Shown here one piece after another: positions 45,087 through 53,790 of a DNA stretch of 64,000 bases. Position 1 is the stretch's first letter; each line of letters opens with the position of its first letter. The notes below the pieces were generated by a model. That model did not search any database and was not told where the DNA came from. It was given only the letters and a program-made list of their open reading frames with translations. The position numbers and the translations under genes are program-made. Origin of the DNA: an uncultured Bacteroidota bacterium. Lineage in GTDB: Bacteria; Bacteroidota; Bacteroidia; Chitinophagales; Chitinophagaceae. The stretch is from positions 51,368 through 115,367 of the forward strand of contig CAIYUO010000058.1 of assembly GCA_903929425.1 (NCBI GenBank), in the 5' to 3' direction.

Positions 45087-47009
45087 TTAATAAATAATTG
45101 CGGAAAATGGAGATGCAGGCAGTCCTTCTTGATTATATAATTTGCCGCCTTCTGGATTATCAGCCCATGCATACCTAATATAAACAGGGGCTTTGATTTT
45201 ACTATTGTAAACAATGACTTGATTGTTTACAATTTCAGCTTTTGCCCATTTGAATTTTTTGTCTGCCCCTGCTACTTGGAATTGACTCAAAATAGCACCC
45301 CCTTTTATCACTAAACCTGAACCGATTTCAGAAAATGTTAAAACACATTTTTCATTATTCAATTTCACTGATTTAAATAAAGGCCCTTGCGCAACCTTAT
45401 TTTTTTCATTGTAAATGTTTTTTTCAGCTAACAAAGCTAGTCTATGTGCAACATCCAATTTATTTTCAGGGTGTATGTCATTCCAATCACCTAAGTCAAT
45501 GGCAACAGCCATGGCAGTATTTGGTACACTCATTACATTTAGTTGTTGCTGCCTTAATTCAGCCCAATTGCTTTCAACAGGTTCTTTAGTAGGCTCCATA
45601 AAATTAGGCAACTGAACATATAAAAATGGGAGATTTTCATTATTCCATTTTGCTCTCCAATCAATTATTAAAGTTTGCATAAGCGCACTATAATTTGACG
45701 GATTACTTGTATTTGCTTCCCCTTGATACCACAAAAAGCCTTTAATAGCATAATTAGTCAAGGGAGCAATCATGGCATTATATAATCCAACTGGCTTCCA
45801 TCTAATAAAATTTTCACTTGGCAAACTAGTCGCCAAAACCCCTAATTTATATTTCCATTCCCCTTTTAATTGAATGGTATCCTTTGTTGTAGTTAGTTCG
45901 TATTTTTTATCTGCAATAAACCCACCTCTTCCACTATTATTAATGACTCTAATAGTGATATCATTTTCACCTTCATGAAGTACATTATTTGCTAATTCAT
46001 ACCGACGAGGGGGATATTGATAAGAAGTTGTTCCAACAAATTGCTCATTTACAAAAACCGAATCAGCGTCAACAATTCTTCCCATCTCAAGCTTTACTGG
46101 CTTTCCAACCATTGAAGCGGGCACTTTAATTTTTTTTCTAAACCAAACAACACCATTTACATTACCTAATTGCGTATCAGCCCAATATCCCGGTATGGTC
46201 ATTTGATCCCAATTTTGATCATCCAGTTTTGACGATTTCCAATTATCTGCAATTCCTTTATCAAAAACATCAATATAATGATACCAAGCTTTAGCTATTA
46301 ATTGATTATTCGTTTCTACGCTTTTAATAAATTGATCGTCTTTGTATTTATTTGCTTCGTTAAAGTATTCAGGAAATGTGCTTATTGCTGATTCGCTAAT
46401 CCAAGCTTGCGCAGGAGAACCACCTAAAGCAGTATTGATAATACCCACAGGAACATTATATTTTGCATTAATTTCCTTAGCAAAAAAATAAGCGACTCCT
46501 GAAAAATCTAAAATATTTTTTGGGTTTGCAAATAACCAACTACCCTGTTCTAAATCCTTTAATGGACTTTTAAAATCATACTTATCCGGCACTAAAAATT
46601 GTCTGATTTGGCTGTTATTCACCGTTTCAATTTCTTTTGCATATTTATATTTCAATCTACCCATCCACAATTCCATATTTGATTGCCCACTACACACATA
46701 TACATCCCCGAATAATACATCCTTCAATTTAATTTCATTGCTGCCTTTAATTGTTATTTCATATGGCCCTCCTGCTGCATGGGGCTTTAGTTGAATTTTC
46801 CATTCTCCTTGAGCATTAGCTAATGTTTGATAATATTGATTCTCAATAACAACATTTACTTGTTCATACACCCCTGCCCATCCCCAAATGTTTACAGCTA
46901 TATCACGTTGCAAAATCATTCCATCGCTAATTAAGCGAGGAAGTTTTATTTGTGCATTGGTTTGAAAAAAAGAAACAATCAATAAAATAAAGAATATAAA
47001 TTTTTTCAT
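45087..47009 (-). CDS. SIAE-type carbohydrate acetylesterase with inserted beta-sandwich
   Basis: This 640-residue exported esterase belongs to the sialate O-acetylesterase/acetylxylan esterase group (CE20-like). Signal peptide ends 'FFQTNAQ'. After an N-terminal small sandwich ('WGWAGVYEQVNVVIE'), the SGNH domain starts at 'VYVCSGQSNMELWMGRL' (nucleophile serine) and contains 'GVAYFFAKEINAKY', 'ALGGSPAQAWIS', 'GFLWYQGEANTS' and 'DWNDIHPENKLDVAHRLA' (Asp/His). Between about residues 240 and 370 sits an inserted GH2-like jelly roll ('GVVWFRKKIKVP', 'NVLHEGENDITIRVINNSG'). In this operon it probably deacetylates xylan fragments. It is 30 bases upstream of xylA. Confidence 0.9.
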   Translation of the reverse strand: MKKFIFFILLIVSFFQTNAQIKLPRLISDGMILQRDIAVNIWGWAGVYEQVNVVIENQYYQTLANAQGEWKIQLKPHAAGGPYEITIKGSNEIKLKDVLFGDVYVCSGQSNMELWMGRLKYKYAKEIETVNNSQIRQFLVPDKYDFKSPLKDLEQGSWLFANPKNILDFSGVAYFFAKEINAKYNVPVGIINTALGGSPAQAWISESAISTFPEYFNEANKYKDDQFIKSVETNNQLIAKAWYHYIDVFDKGIADNWKSSKLDDQNWDQMTIPGYWADTQLGNVNGVVWFRKKIKVPASMVGKPVKLEMGRIVDADSVFVNEQFVGTTSYQYPPRRYELANNVLHEGENDITIRVINNSGRGGFIADKKYELTTTKDTIQLKGEWKYKLGVLATSLPSENFIRWKPVGLYNAMIAPLTNYAIKGFLWYQGEANTSNPSNYSALMQTLIIDWRAKWNNENLPFLYVQLPNFMEPTKEPVESNWAELRQQQLNVMSVPNTAMAVAIDLGDWNDIHPENKLDVAHRLALLAEKNIYNEKNKVAQGPLFKSVKLNNEKCVLTFSEIGSGLVIKGGAILSQFQVAGADKKFKWAKAEIVNNQVIVYNSKIKAPVYIRYAWADNPEGGKLYNQEGLPASPFSAIIY

Positions 47010-47105
47010 AGCATTTGTTAATAAGAAAATGATGTTAAGGATGATATTGTGTTCGATAAAGAATTATGTTACTTTAACTTGAGATGATAATTGAATAAAA
47101 TGAAT

Positions 47106-48122
47106 TTATAAATAAGGATCAAGGGTAATTATTTTCCCATGTTCATCGTACTTAATTTCAGCCATTTTAATGGACCGTAAGTGTGTAACCCCTTTTGATA
47201 AACTTGAATCATGATAAAATAAATACCACTTACCTTCAAATTCACAAATAGAATGATGTGACGTCCATCCCACTACTGGGTTTAAAATTCGACCCATATA
47301 GATAAATGGCCCATAAGGATTGTCCCCAATGGCGTAACATAAATAATGGGTGTCTCCTGTTGAATATGAAAAATAATATTTGCCATTGTATTTATGCATC
47401 CAAGAAGCTTCGAAAAAACGTCTGTCATTATCTTCAGCTAGCAATGGATTACCCGCTTCATCTAAAATGATAATTTCCCTTACCGTTTCAGCAAATTGCA
47501 ACATATTATCAGTTAACATCGCTACCCTTGGCCCAAGTGCAGGCAAACCAGCTAAAGGTTCTTTATGGTTTATATCATAATCATTGTTACGATAGGATTG
47601 TAATTGTCCACCCCATATACCTCCAAAATACATATAATATTTTCCATCGTCATCCATAAAAACGGCTGGATCAATCGAGTAACTTCCATCGATTGGAGCC
47701 ATCTCCGCTATAAATGGTCCTTCCGGTTTGTCACCAACTGCGACTCCAATTTGAAAAATACAATCTGCTTTTTTTGCAGGAAAATATAAATAGTATTTAC
47801 CATTTTTTGTGGCTGCATCTGGGGCCCACATTTGGCGGTCAGCCCATGGCACTTGATTGATATGTAAAGCGACGCCATGATCTATCGCATTCGCATTAGG
47901 ACTTACTAAAGAAATAACATGATAATCCTCCATCGCAAAATGGCTACCCAAATCATCAAAAGGGATACCTGTATCAATATCGTGCGAGGGATAAATAAAA
48001 ATTTTACCTTCAAAAACATGAGCCGATGGATCGGCTGTGAAAATATGATTTACTAATGGCTGCGAAATGGCCCTTTTATTTAAATCATCAAAATCAATAT
48101 GTTCAATACTATCTTCTGGCAT
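47106..48122 (-). CDS. GH43 beta-xylosidase/alpha-arabinofuranosidase, cytoplasmic
   Basis: This 338-residue five-bladed propeller has no signal peptide, in contrast to the other hydrolases here, so it probably acts inside the cell. 'QPLVNHIFTADPSAHVFEG' supplies the catalytic-base Asp, 'GSYSIDPAVFMDDDGKYYMY' the pKa modulator, and 'FFEASWMHKYNGKYYFSYS' the general-acid Glu. 'GWTSHHSICEFEGKWYLFYH' is the last blade. It resembles GH43 subfamily 1, whose members act on short xylooligosaccharides. It directly follows the GPH transporter gene (26 bases), which suggests that the carrier brings in the oligosaccharides this enzyme cuts. Confidence 0.92.
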   Translation of the reverse strand: MPEDSIEHIDFDDLNKRAISQPLVNHIFTADPSAHVFEGKIFIYPSHDIDTGIPFDDLGSHFAMEDYHVISLVSPNANAIDHGVALHINQVPWADRQMWAPDAATKNGKYYLYFPAKKADCIFQIGVAVGDKPEGPFIAEMAPIDGSYSIDPAVFMDDDGKYYMYFGGIWGGQLQSYRNNDYDINHKEPLAGLPALGPRVAMLTDNMLQFAETVREIIILDEAGNPLLAEDNDRRFFEASWMHKYNGKYYFSYSTGDTHYLCYAIGDNPYGPFIYMGRILNPVVGWTSHHSICEFEGKWYLFYHDSSLSKGVTHLRSIKMAEIKYDEHGKIITLDPYL

Positions 48123-48148
48123 TCGTTATGTTTTATTCAAACTTACAA

Positions 48149-49615
48149 TTATGTATTACGTCTACTTTTTAAATCGTTTTCAATTTTTAGTTCCATTTTT
48201 TTATCTATTTCGTACCAATATAAAATAGCAGATGCTAAAATGAAAATGACCCCTGGATAAACACTAACAGACATCTTAATTCCTTCAATAGCTGAATTTG
48301 TTTGTTTCGCTAATTCAGCAACATAACCATATTTAGCTAGAATGGCTGCTCCTAAAGAACCTCCAACACTTAATCCAATTTTTAAGCCAAATATCATGGC
48401 TGAAAAAATGATTGCAGTTGCTCGTCTATTATTTTTCCACTCACTATAGTCAGCTACATCGGCAATCATTGCCCATAACAATGGAATGGTAACGCCATAT
48501 AAAAAACCATGGGCCATTTGTGTAATAAAAACGGTGCCTATAGCATCGGGTGAGAAAAAATTAAAGGCAAGTAATGATAAAGCAGATAAAAATAAAAAGC
48601 AGCCGAATATATTTCGTTTTCCAAATTGATCAGCTAATGGTTTTGAAAACATGATACCAACAATCATGAAAATAATACCACCTGCATTAAATAAGCTATT
48701 TGCTGAGGTAGCAGCATCTTTTGGCCACTCAAATTCACCTAGTCCAAGGCCCGCAAGTGAATTATTTAAACCAGCAATAAAATGATTGAATCCTATATTT
48801 TCTAAAAAGTTGGCTTGTGCCGTTTCGTTTAAATAGTACTTGAAATAATAAATGTACATACCCCCCTTCAAAGCCAAAGTGATGAAAACTAAAATGGTCA
48901 ATAACAACATAATAATCCAAGGGATATTTTTTGATAAATCACTTAAATCTGTTTTAACAGATGATTTTTCGGCTTGTACTGGAACAATTCTTTCTTTCGT
49001 GGTAAGAAAGGTGATCAAAAAGCAAACAATACCAGTAATGGCAAAAAACAACATTACTTTTTCAAATCCTACTGCTTTGTCTCCATGTCCTAAGGAAAGT
49101 GCTAAGGGTAATAATAAAGATTGAATAATGAATTGAGCCACCATTACTGCAACAAAGCGATAGGACGAAATACTATTTCTTTCCTTCATATCACCAGTGA
49201 TAACGCCACTTAACGCAGCATAGGGTAAGTTGTTTGCCGAATAAACGATAATTAAAAGAAAGTAGGTTGTAAATGCATAAATTATTTTACCCGTTTCACT
49301 AAAATTAGGAGTAGAAAATGCAAGTAAGGAAATCACTCCAAATGGTACAGCTGTCCATAACAACCAAGGTCTAAATTTTCCCCAACGCGTATTGGTTCGA
49401 TCCGCAATGGCCCCCATAATAATATTAAAGAAGGCACCAAAAAAACCACCTACAAAAATAATTATACTTGCCGTTGATGCTGGTATTTTATAAACGTCAG
49501 TATAGAAATAGGCAAGAAAAGTCATTAAGGTTTGAAAAATTAAATTGGCAGCAAGATCCCCTAAACTATAACCCACTTTTTCTAGTACTGAAATTTTTTG
49601 TGCAGTTGTATTCAT
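48149..49615 (-). CDS. GPH-family sugar:cation symporter (xyloside carrier type)
   Basis: This 488-residue protein of the glycoside-pentoside-hexuronide symporter family has twelve predicted membrane helices. Diagnostic stretches are 'EKVGYSLGDLAANLIFQTLM', 'GAIADRTNTRWGKFRPWLLW', 'YAALSGVITGDMKERNSISS', 'FVITQMAHGFLYGVTIPLLW' and 'ADVADYSEWKNNRRATAIIF'. The last is the classic GPH motif. XynB/XylP-like members import xylobiose and other xylosides. The gene sits between the GH10 xylanase and the cytoplasmic GH43, fitting import of short xylooligosaccharides for internal cleavage. It is a second sugar carrier besides the SGLT protein in the same operon. Confidence 0.93.
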   Translation of the reverse strand: MNTTAQKISVLEKVGYSLGDLAANLIFQTLMTFLAYFYTDVYKIPASTASIIIFVGGFFGAFFNIIMGAIADRTNTRWGKFRPWLLWTAVPFGVISLLAFSTPNFSETGKIIYAFTTYFLLIIVYSANNLPYAALSGVITGDMKERNSISSYRFVAVMVAQFIIQSLLLPLALSLGHGDKAVGFEKVMLFFAITGIVCFLITFLTTKERIVPVQAEKSSVKTDLSDLSKNIPWIIMLLLTILVFITLALKGGMYIYYFKYYLNETAQANFLENIGFNHFIAGLNNSLAGLGLGEFEWPKDAATSANSLFNAGGIIFMIVGIMFSKPLADQFGKRNIFGCFLFLSALSLLAFNFFSPDAIGTVFITQMAHGFLYGVTIPLLWAMIADVADYSEWKNNRRATAIIFSAMIFGLKIGLSVGGSLGAAILAKYGYVAELAKQTNSAIEGIKMSVSVYPGVIFILASAILYWYEIDKKMELKIENDLKSRRNT

Positions 49616-49646
49616 TTTTAAAATTGTAATGATAGTATCTTAGTTT

Positions 49647-50753
49647 CTATTTAGTTAAAGCAATGACTTTAAAATAAGCTTCTTTAGGCTGATAATTTCT
49701 ATCAAATAATAAAGGATAATTAGTGCGCCCTTTTATAGGCCAGCCATTTAACCAGGATTGACCATCATGAACGCCCCAAAATGTAACTCTGCTAATTTTG
49801 TTTTTATGTTTTATAAAGAGTTTAAATAAAGACTCGTACCCTTCGGTAAATTTCATTTGAACTGAATCAGGCAAACCATTCATATATGGGTTCATTTTAG
49901 CACTATAAGTTGCTTTCATATTTACATCAGCAGCATCACTATCCCATGGATTTGGCAATACGCCTAAATCCAATTCAGTAAACATAACCTTAACACCTAA
50001 GTTTGAAAACTCGATTATACTTTGTTCTATTTCTTTAAAAGGTATTTTATTATAACGCCAATGACCTTGAATACCAACACCATCAATACGTATTCCTTTA
50101 GCTTGTAAATCTTTTATGATAGCTATAGCACCTGCGCGTTTTTTAGGTTGTTCAATATTATAATCATTATAATATAGCTCCGCATTAGGCGAAGCCTTTT
50201 GTGCTAATTGGAAGGCTTCTGCTATATAAGAGGCGCCTAATTTTTCTAAAAAAATAGATTTCCTTAATGTACCATCCTCCTCTAAAGCCTCATTTACAAC
50301 ATCCCATGAAAACACTTTCCCATCATATCGTTTTGCAACTGTCTCGATATGATTAACAAAAAAGTTTCTAACGGAATCGGCGCTTTGCATGTGCTTCATG
50401 AAAGCGGGTAATTGACTATGCCAAATTAATGTGTGGCCATTTATTTTTAATTGATGCGCTTGGGCATATTCAACCATTTTATCGGCAAGTGAAAAATTAT
50501 ACACTTCCCACCCTGGATGTATAACCTCACTTTTCATGATGTTTTCAGGGGTAACGGCATTAAATTCATTGGTAATTAAAGTGCTCGCTTTTGAATCTAA
50601 CCCCTGAATTTGCGGAGCGTTAATCGCTGTACCAATTAAAAAAAAGTTATGATAAGATTTCTGTAAACTAGTTTTTTGTTGTGCGAATAAACTTTGATAC
50701 TGAATCAGTATAGACACTGACATAACTAAAAAAGAAACTATACTTTTTCTCAT
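49647..50753 (-). CDS. Endo-1,4-beta-xylanase, GH10
   Basis: This 368-residue secreted enzyme cuts the xylan backbone. A TTG (50762) extends the frame; the ATG at 50753 starts the signal peptide (MRKSIVSFLVMSVSILIQYQ). Motifs are 'GTAINAPQIQG', 'NAVTPENIMKSEVIHP' with the substrate-binding Asn/Lys, 'INGHTLIWHSQLPAFM', acid/base Glu155 in 'WDVVNEALEEDG', 'GVGIQGHWRYN' and nucleophile Glu260 in 'VMFTELDLGVLPN'. No carbohydrate-binding module is present. It is the first gene of the minus-strand xylan operon, so upstream of it (50754-50890) the operon promoter is expected, though I could not identify a clear box. Confidence 0.96.
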   Translation of the reverse strand: MRKSIVSFLVMSVSILIQYQSLFAQQKTSLQKSYHNFFLIGTAINAPQIQGLDSKASTLITNEFNAVTPENIMKSEVIHPGWEVYNFSLADKMVEYAQAHQLKINGHTLIWHSQLPAFMKHMQSADSVRNFFVNHIETVAKRYDGKVFSWDVVNEALEEDGTLRKSIFLEKLGASYIAEAFQLAQKASPNAELYYNDYNIEQPKKRAGAIAIIKDLQAKGIRIDGVGIQGHWRYNKIPFKEIEQSIIEFSNLGVKVMFTELDLGVLPNPWDSDAADVNMKATYSAKMNPYMNGLPDSVQMKFTEGYESLFKLFIKHKNKISRVTFWGVHDGQSWLNGWPIKGRTNYPLLFDRNYQPKEAYFKVIALTK

Positions 50754-50882
50754 GACTATCAAATAATTAAATAATTATCGAATATAACCTTTTGATTTAA
50801 ACTGTAATCATTTGTAGTTGAATTTAGATAAAAAATTATAAATCCAACTATAGTTAGTAGAAAAAGCTTTGCAAGTCATTGA

Positions 50883-51323
50883 AATACACAAAACTTATGT
50901 GATATTGCTTCAAAAGGTGGTAACTATTTATTAAATGTTGGGCCTAAAGCAGATGGCAGTTTCCCGATCCAAAGTATTGAAAGACTAAAAGAAATGGGGA
51001 GTTGGTTACAAAAAAACAAACAAGCAATATATGGGAGCCAACCAAGCCAAATTGGAAGCTTTGATTGGGGTCGTAGTTCCACTCAATTAACAAAAAATGG
51101 ACTTGCTATATATTTAATGGTTTTTAATTTGCCAAATAATAATGAGCTTTCAATTCCTTTGATTAAAAATGAAATTGATAATATAAGCGTGCTTGAAACT
51201 GGCGTAACATGTAACTATCATAAAGATGAATCAAAAATACTTATTTCAATCCCTACAAGTGCCCCTAATAATAAAGTGTCGGTCATTAAATTATTATTAA
51301 AAGGGGATCGTGTCATTTTGTAA
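50883..51323 (+). pseudogene. Remnant of a GH29 alpha-L-fucosidase (C-terminal part only)
   Basis: The plus-strand frame reads 'CDIASKGGNYLLNVGPKADG' then 'SFPIQSIERLKEMGSWLQK' and 'NKQAIYGSQPSQIGSFDWG', the end of the GH29 catalytic barrel, followed by the usual C-terminal beta-sandwich ('TKNGLAIYLMVFNLPNNNEL'). The N-terminal 300 or so residues, with the catalytic Asp and Glu, are missing: the frame meets a stop at 50880 and the DNA before it encodes nothing similar. The best internal ATG is 50994, but a product from there would lack the active site. It is probably the leftover of a deletion next to the xylan operon. Confidence 0.8.
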
Positions 51324-51417
51324 TGTGTACATGATAAAACATTTTCACAATTAATGTACTGATTTAAGGTATTGATTTTTAAGTAATTACAATATTTAAA
51401 TTTATCAGCACACCCCA

Positions 51418-51443
51418 TTTGGGCTATTTACTTTATAGTTTTG
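51418..51443 (+). promoter_or_regulatory. Possible Bacteroidota promoter for the secreted-protein operon
   Basis: TAGTTTTG at 51436-51443 matches the -7 consensus TAnnTTTG. A TTTG at 51418-51421 could be the -33 element, but the spacer of 14 bases is shorter than the usual 17-23. It lies about 100 bases upstream of the ATG at 51547. Confidence 0.3.
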
Positions 51444-51546
51444 TTGCCGTATAAAGTTTATATTAATTATTTATTTTAGTTTCTTTTTGATACTTATATG
51501 TTATATATTTATAACAACATTTTTAACATATAAAAAACAACAAAAC

Positions 51547-52230
51547 ATGAAAAAACTATTGCTACTGGTATTATTACTAGCATCTATTAATGCTTTCTCA
51601 CAAACATTAGCCTTTTGGTGTGTAGAAATTAAGGCTAAGCCTCGTACCGAAAAATATATAGAAGCTGCATTTGAAAAAGCATTTAAAGAAGTAAAATACA
51701 ATAAGGCGAATTTTAGAATACAAAAAATTTCCACTGGACCTAATAATGGCATGACACACAGAATTATTTGGCATTATACCCTTGGTACAGAACCAGTAGA
51801 CACTAATTCAATTAACATAGATAGAGACGAGGCTTTTTGGGCAAAAATGTTTGATTATGTAGAAACATGGGGACATAGTTATTCAGGAAGATTTTTAAGC
51901 TGGAAAAGTAGTGAGAAGAAGGATTCCATTTATCATATTTGGGATTTTAAAATTAAAGACCAAGCAAAATTCAAAAATGCGCACGACTTAGCATTAAAAG
52001 ATTTGAAAGAAGAATTTGCCGGAAGAGCAGTTGGATTTGGCACTTATGATATTGGAAGACCAAATGGCGCAACGCATTGGATTGGTGTTTCATGCATAAA
52101 TGATAATGATCATTTATTGCTCATTGAAAAGCTTGAGAAAAACCCAAGATTTATTAAGTATTTGCAAGACAGAGGAGAGGTTGAAGATGTTAAAGATTAT
52201 ATGATTGAAGATTTTAAAGTAAAAAATTAA
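51547..52230 (+). CDS. Secreted protein of unknown function with internal duplication
   Basis: The frame opens at 51487, but the ATG at 51547 gives a standard signal peptide (MKKLLLLVLLLASINAFSQ), leaving 227 residues. I do not recognise the family. The two halves resemble each other: 'FEKAFKEVKYNKANFRIQKI' with 'STGPNNGMTHRIIWHY' in the first, and 'AHDLALKDLKEEFAGRAVGF' with 'DIGRPNGATHWIGVSC' in the second. The helix-strand-'G-P/R-x-N-G-x-T-H' pattern suggests two fused dimeric alpha/beta-barrel modules (like NIPSNAP or ABM proteins); this is inference. It heads a three-gene unit with the next two secreted proteins and precedes a SusC locus. Confidence 0.75.
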   Translation: MKKLLLLVLLLASINAFSQTLAFWCVEIKAKPRTEKYIEAAFEKAFKEVKYNKANFRIQKISTGPNNGMTHRIIWHYTLGTEPVDTNSINIDRDEAFWAKMFDYVETWGHSYSGRFLSWKSSEKKDSIYHIWDFKIKDQAKFKNAHDLALKDLKEEFAGRAVGFGTYDIGRPNGATHWIGVSCINDNDHLLLIEKLEKNPRFIKYLQDRGEVEDVKDYMIEDFKVKN

Positions 52231-52251
52231 TCATTAAAAAATAAAATAACT

Positions 52252-52980
52252 ATGAAAAAAACAATGCTCTTACTTGCTTTATCCTTTATTGGAATAGCAA
52301 CATTTGCACAAGAGAAAACCATGAACACCCTTTTTCAAAAAGTAAAGCAGGGTCACTCAATCCCCTATGTGGATGCAGTTGAAAATTTATTTACTAAATT
52401 TTTTCCTGCAAAAGATGGTGGTTTTATTACTTATAGCATTACTGGCGGAAAACATCATGGTGAATATATGTTTTTGTATAATGTTGGAAAAAGCTTTACT
52501 GACAGGGATAATTCAACAGCACCTACCATTGACAATATCAGATGGTCTGATAATTGGTCAATTACTGTAGCACCACATATTGAAAGTATTTCAAGCGATG
52601 TGATTGTTTATCAACCTGACTATTCAAATAGTAAGTTTGAAGAAAGATCTGACAAAGCAATTGTTACAGAATATGCTATTAAAGGCAATGGTAATAGAAA
52701 GCCATTCAATGATATTTTAAAAAGATTTCCAAAAGTATGGGATAAATTAGGATGGAAATATGCAATATATTCTGCTACAACTGGAACTGATAGAATTTTA
52801 TCAGTTAGACGTTTACCTAATGGATGGAAAGAATTAGACGAACAAAAGGATTTTTCAGCTGTTTACGAAGAACTTTATGGTAAAGGATCATTTGATAGAG
52901 ATGCTGCAATCGTTTCAAGTTGGCAGACAAGAACTGACAGGTGGATGATGACAAAAAATACAAGATTAACAAGTAAATAA
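52252..52980 (+). CDS. Secreted protein of unknown function
   Basis: A 242-residue protein with signal peptide MKKTMLLLALSFIGIATFAQ. No family is recognised. It has a first half ending 'GGKHHGEYMFLYNVGKSFTD' and a second half with 'FNDILKRFPKVWDKLGWKYA' and 'ATTGTDRILSVRRLPNGWKE', so it may be built like its neighbour from two alpha/beta-barrel modules, though the resemblance is weak. It contains many tryptophans (about eight), as surface sugar-binding proteins often do. It follows the previous gene by 21 bases and precedes the lipoprotein by 8, so the three are probably one transcript. Confidence 0.7.
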   Translation: MKKTMLLLALSFIGIATFAQEKTMNTLFQKVKQGHSIPYVDAVENLFTKFFPAKDGGFITYSITGGKHHGEYMFLYNVGKSFTDRDNSTAPTIDNIRWSDNWSITVAPHIESISSDVIVYQPDYSNSKFEERSDKAIVTEYAIKGNGNRKPFNDILKRFPKVWDKLGWKYAIYSATTGTDRILSVRRLPNGWKELDEQKDFSAVYEELYGKGSFDRDAAIVSSWQTRTDRWMMTKNTRLTSK

Positions 52981-52988
52981 ACAACAAA

Positions 52989-53507
52989 ATGAAAAAACTA
53001 TTATTAAGTTTTCTAGTATCAGCTACATTGATAGCATGTACAAACCAACCAAAAGCTGATACAGCTTCTGCTAATGCCCCGTTAAGATCCTACGGAGTTG
53101 GCGTTGATAGCTCAGCAAATATTGATTTAATTAAAAAATCAAACAGTTGTATTGCTGATGTTAAAAATGATTTTGATACCTACAAAACCACATACTCAGA
53201 CACAGCAGTTTTCCATGATAATGGCAAAAAAATTACCTTAAATGATAATTTAGCCATTCTTGAACAATGGAAAAAAATGGGTTTATCCGTTTCTTTTGAA
53301 TACAATGCTTCTTGGGAGGATGTATTGAATAAACCAGATGCTAAGGGATCATCAAACCATGTTTTCTGTTATTTAACAGCAACCTTTAAAAAAGGGGACA
53401 AAACAGCATCAGTTGCAATGTTTCAAGCAGATAGAGTTAAAGATGGAAAAATTATTGAAGAATGGGTTATATATGATTCAGCACCAATTACAGAACTTTT
53501 GAAATAG
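52989..53507 (+). CDS. NTF2-like (SnoaL-type) lipoprotein
   Basis: This 172-residue protein has a signal peptide ending in a lipobox (SATLIACTNQ), so it should be membrane-anchored. The remainder fits the NTF2-like fold: 'SCIADVKNDFDTYKTTYSD' helices, 'AVFHDNGKKITLNDNLAILE' and closing strands 'SVAMFQADRVKDGKIIEEWV' with the typical 'G-K-I-x-E-x-W' turn. The role is unknown. It ends the three-gene unit, and 24 bases later a strong terminator follows. The secreted NTF2-like protein at 578 is another member of this fold class in the window. Confidence 0.78.
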   Translation: MKKLLLSFLVSATLIACTNQPKADTASANAPLRSYGVGVDSSANIDLIKKSNSCIADVKNDFDTYKTTYSDTAVFHDNGKKITLNDNLAILEQWKKMGLSVSFEYNASWEDVLNKPDAKGSSNHVFCYLTATFKKGDKTASVAMFQADRVKDGKIIEEWVIYDSAPITELLK

Positions 53508-53531
53508 GAAAAATTTTAAGTTTGGAAATAC

Positions 53532-53561
53532 AAAAAGGCCTCTAGCAATAGAGGCCTTTTT
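53532..53561 (+). terminator. Rho-independent terminator after the secreted-protein operon
   Basis: AAAAAGGCCTCTA (53532-53544), loop GCAA, and the exact complement TAGAGGCCTTTTT (53549-53561). The stem is 13 bases with a GC-rich core and is followed by a T-rich run. It ends the transcript of 51547-53507 before the second SusC gene. Confidence 0.92.
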
Positions 53562-53790
53562 ATTTATTATTAAGTTCTTGAAATATTATTTAACATAATA
53601 TATAGTCGTAATTGATAAATATTATAGAATAAATACTGATTCATTTATATAAATCTCAATTTTCCTTAGTTTTTAGACTAATAATGATATAAATAATGTT
53701 AAATTTATTGTAATATTAACGCTCAATAGTTTCTATTTTCTTTAAGGAATTGAAACTATTTGAAGCAATTAAAAACCAAAACAGATAACT

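Noticed and set aside
49629-49636. ATGATAGT, resembling a half-site of the candidate GntR operator
   Set aside because: It is only eight bases, lies within a short gap inside the xylan operon, and has no second arm; chance is likely.
50994-51323. Independent 109-residue gene
   Set aside because: The reading frame continues upstream into GH29 motifs, so this is the tail of a broken fucosidase and not a separate gene.
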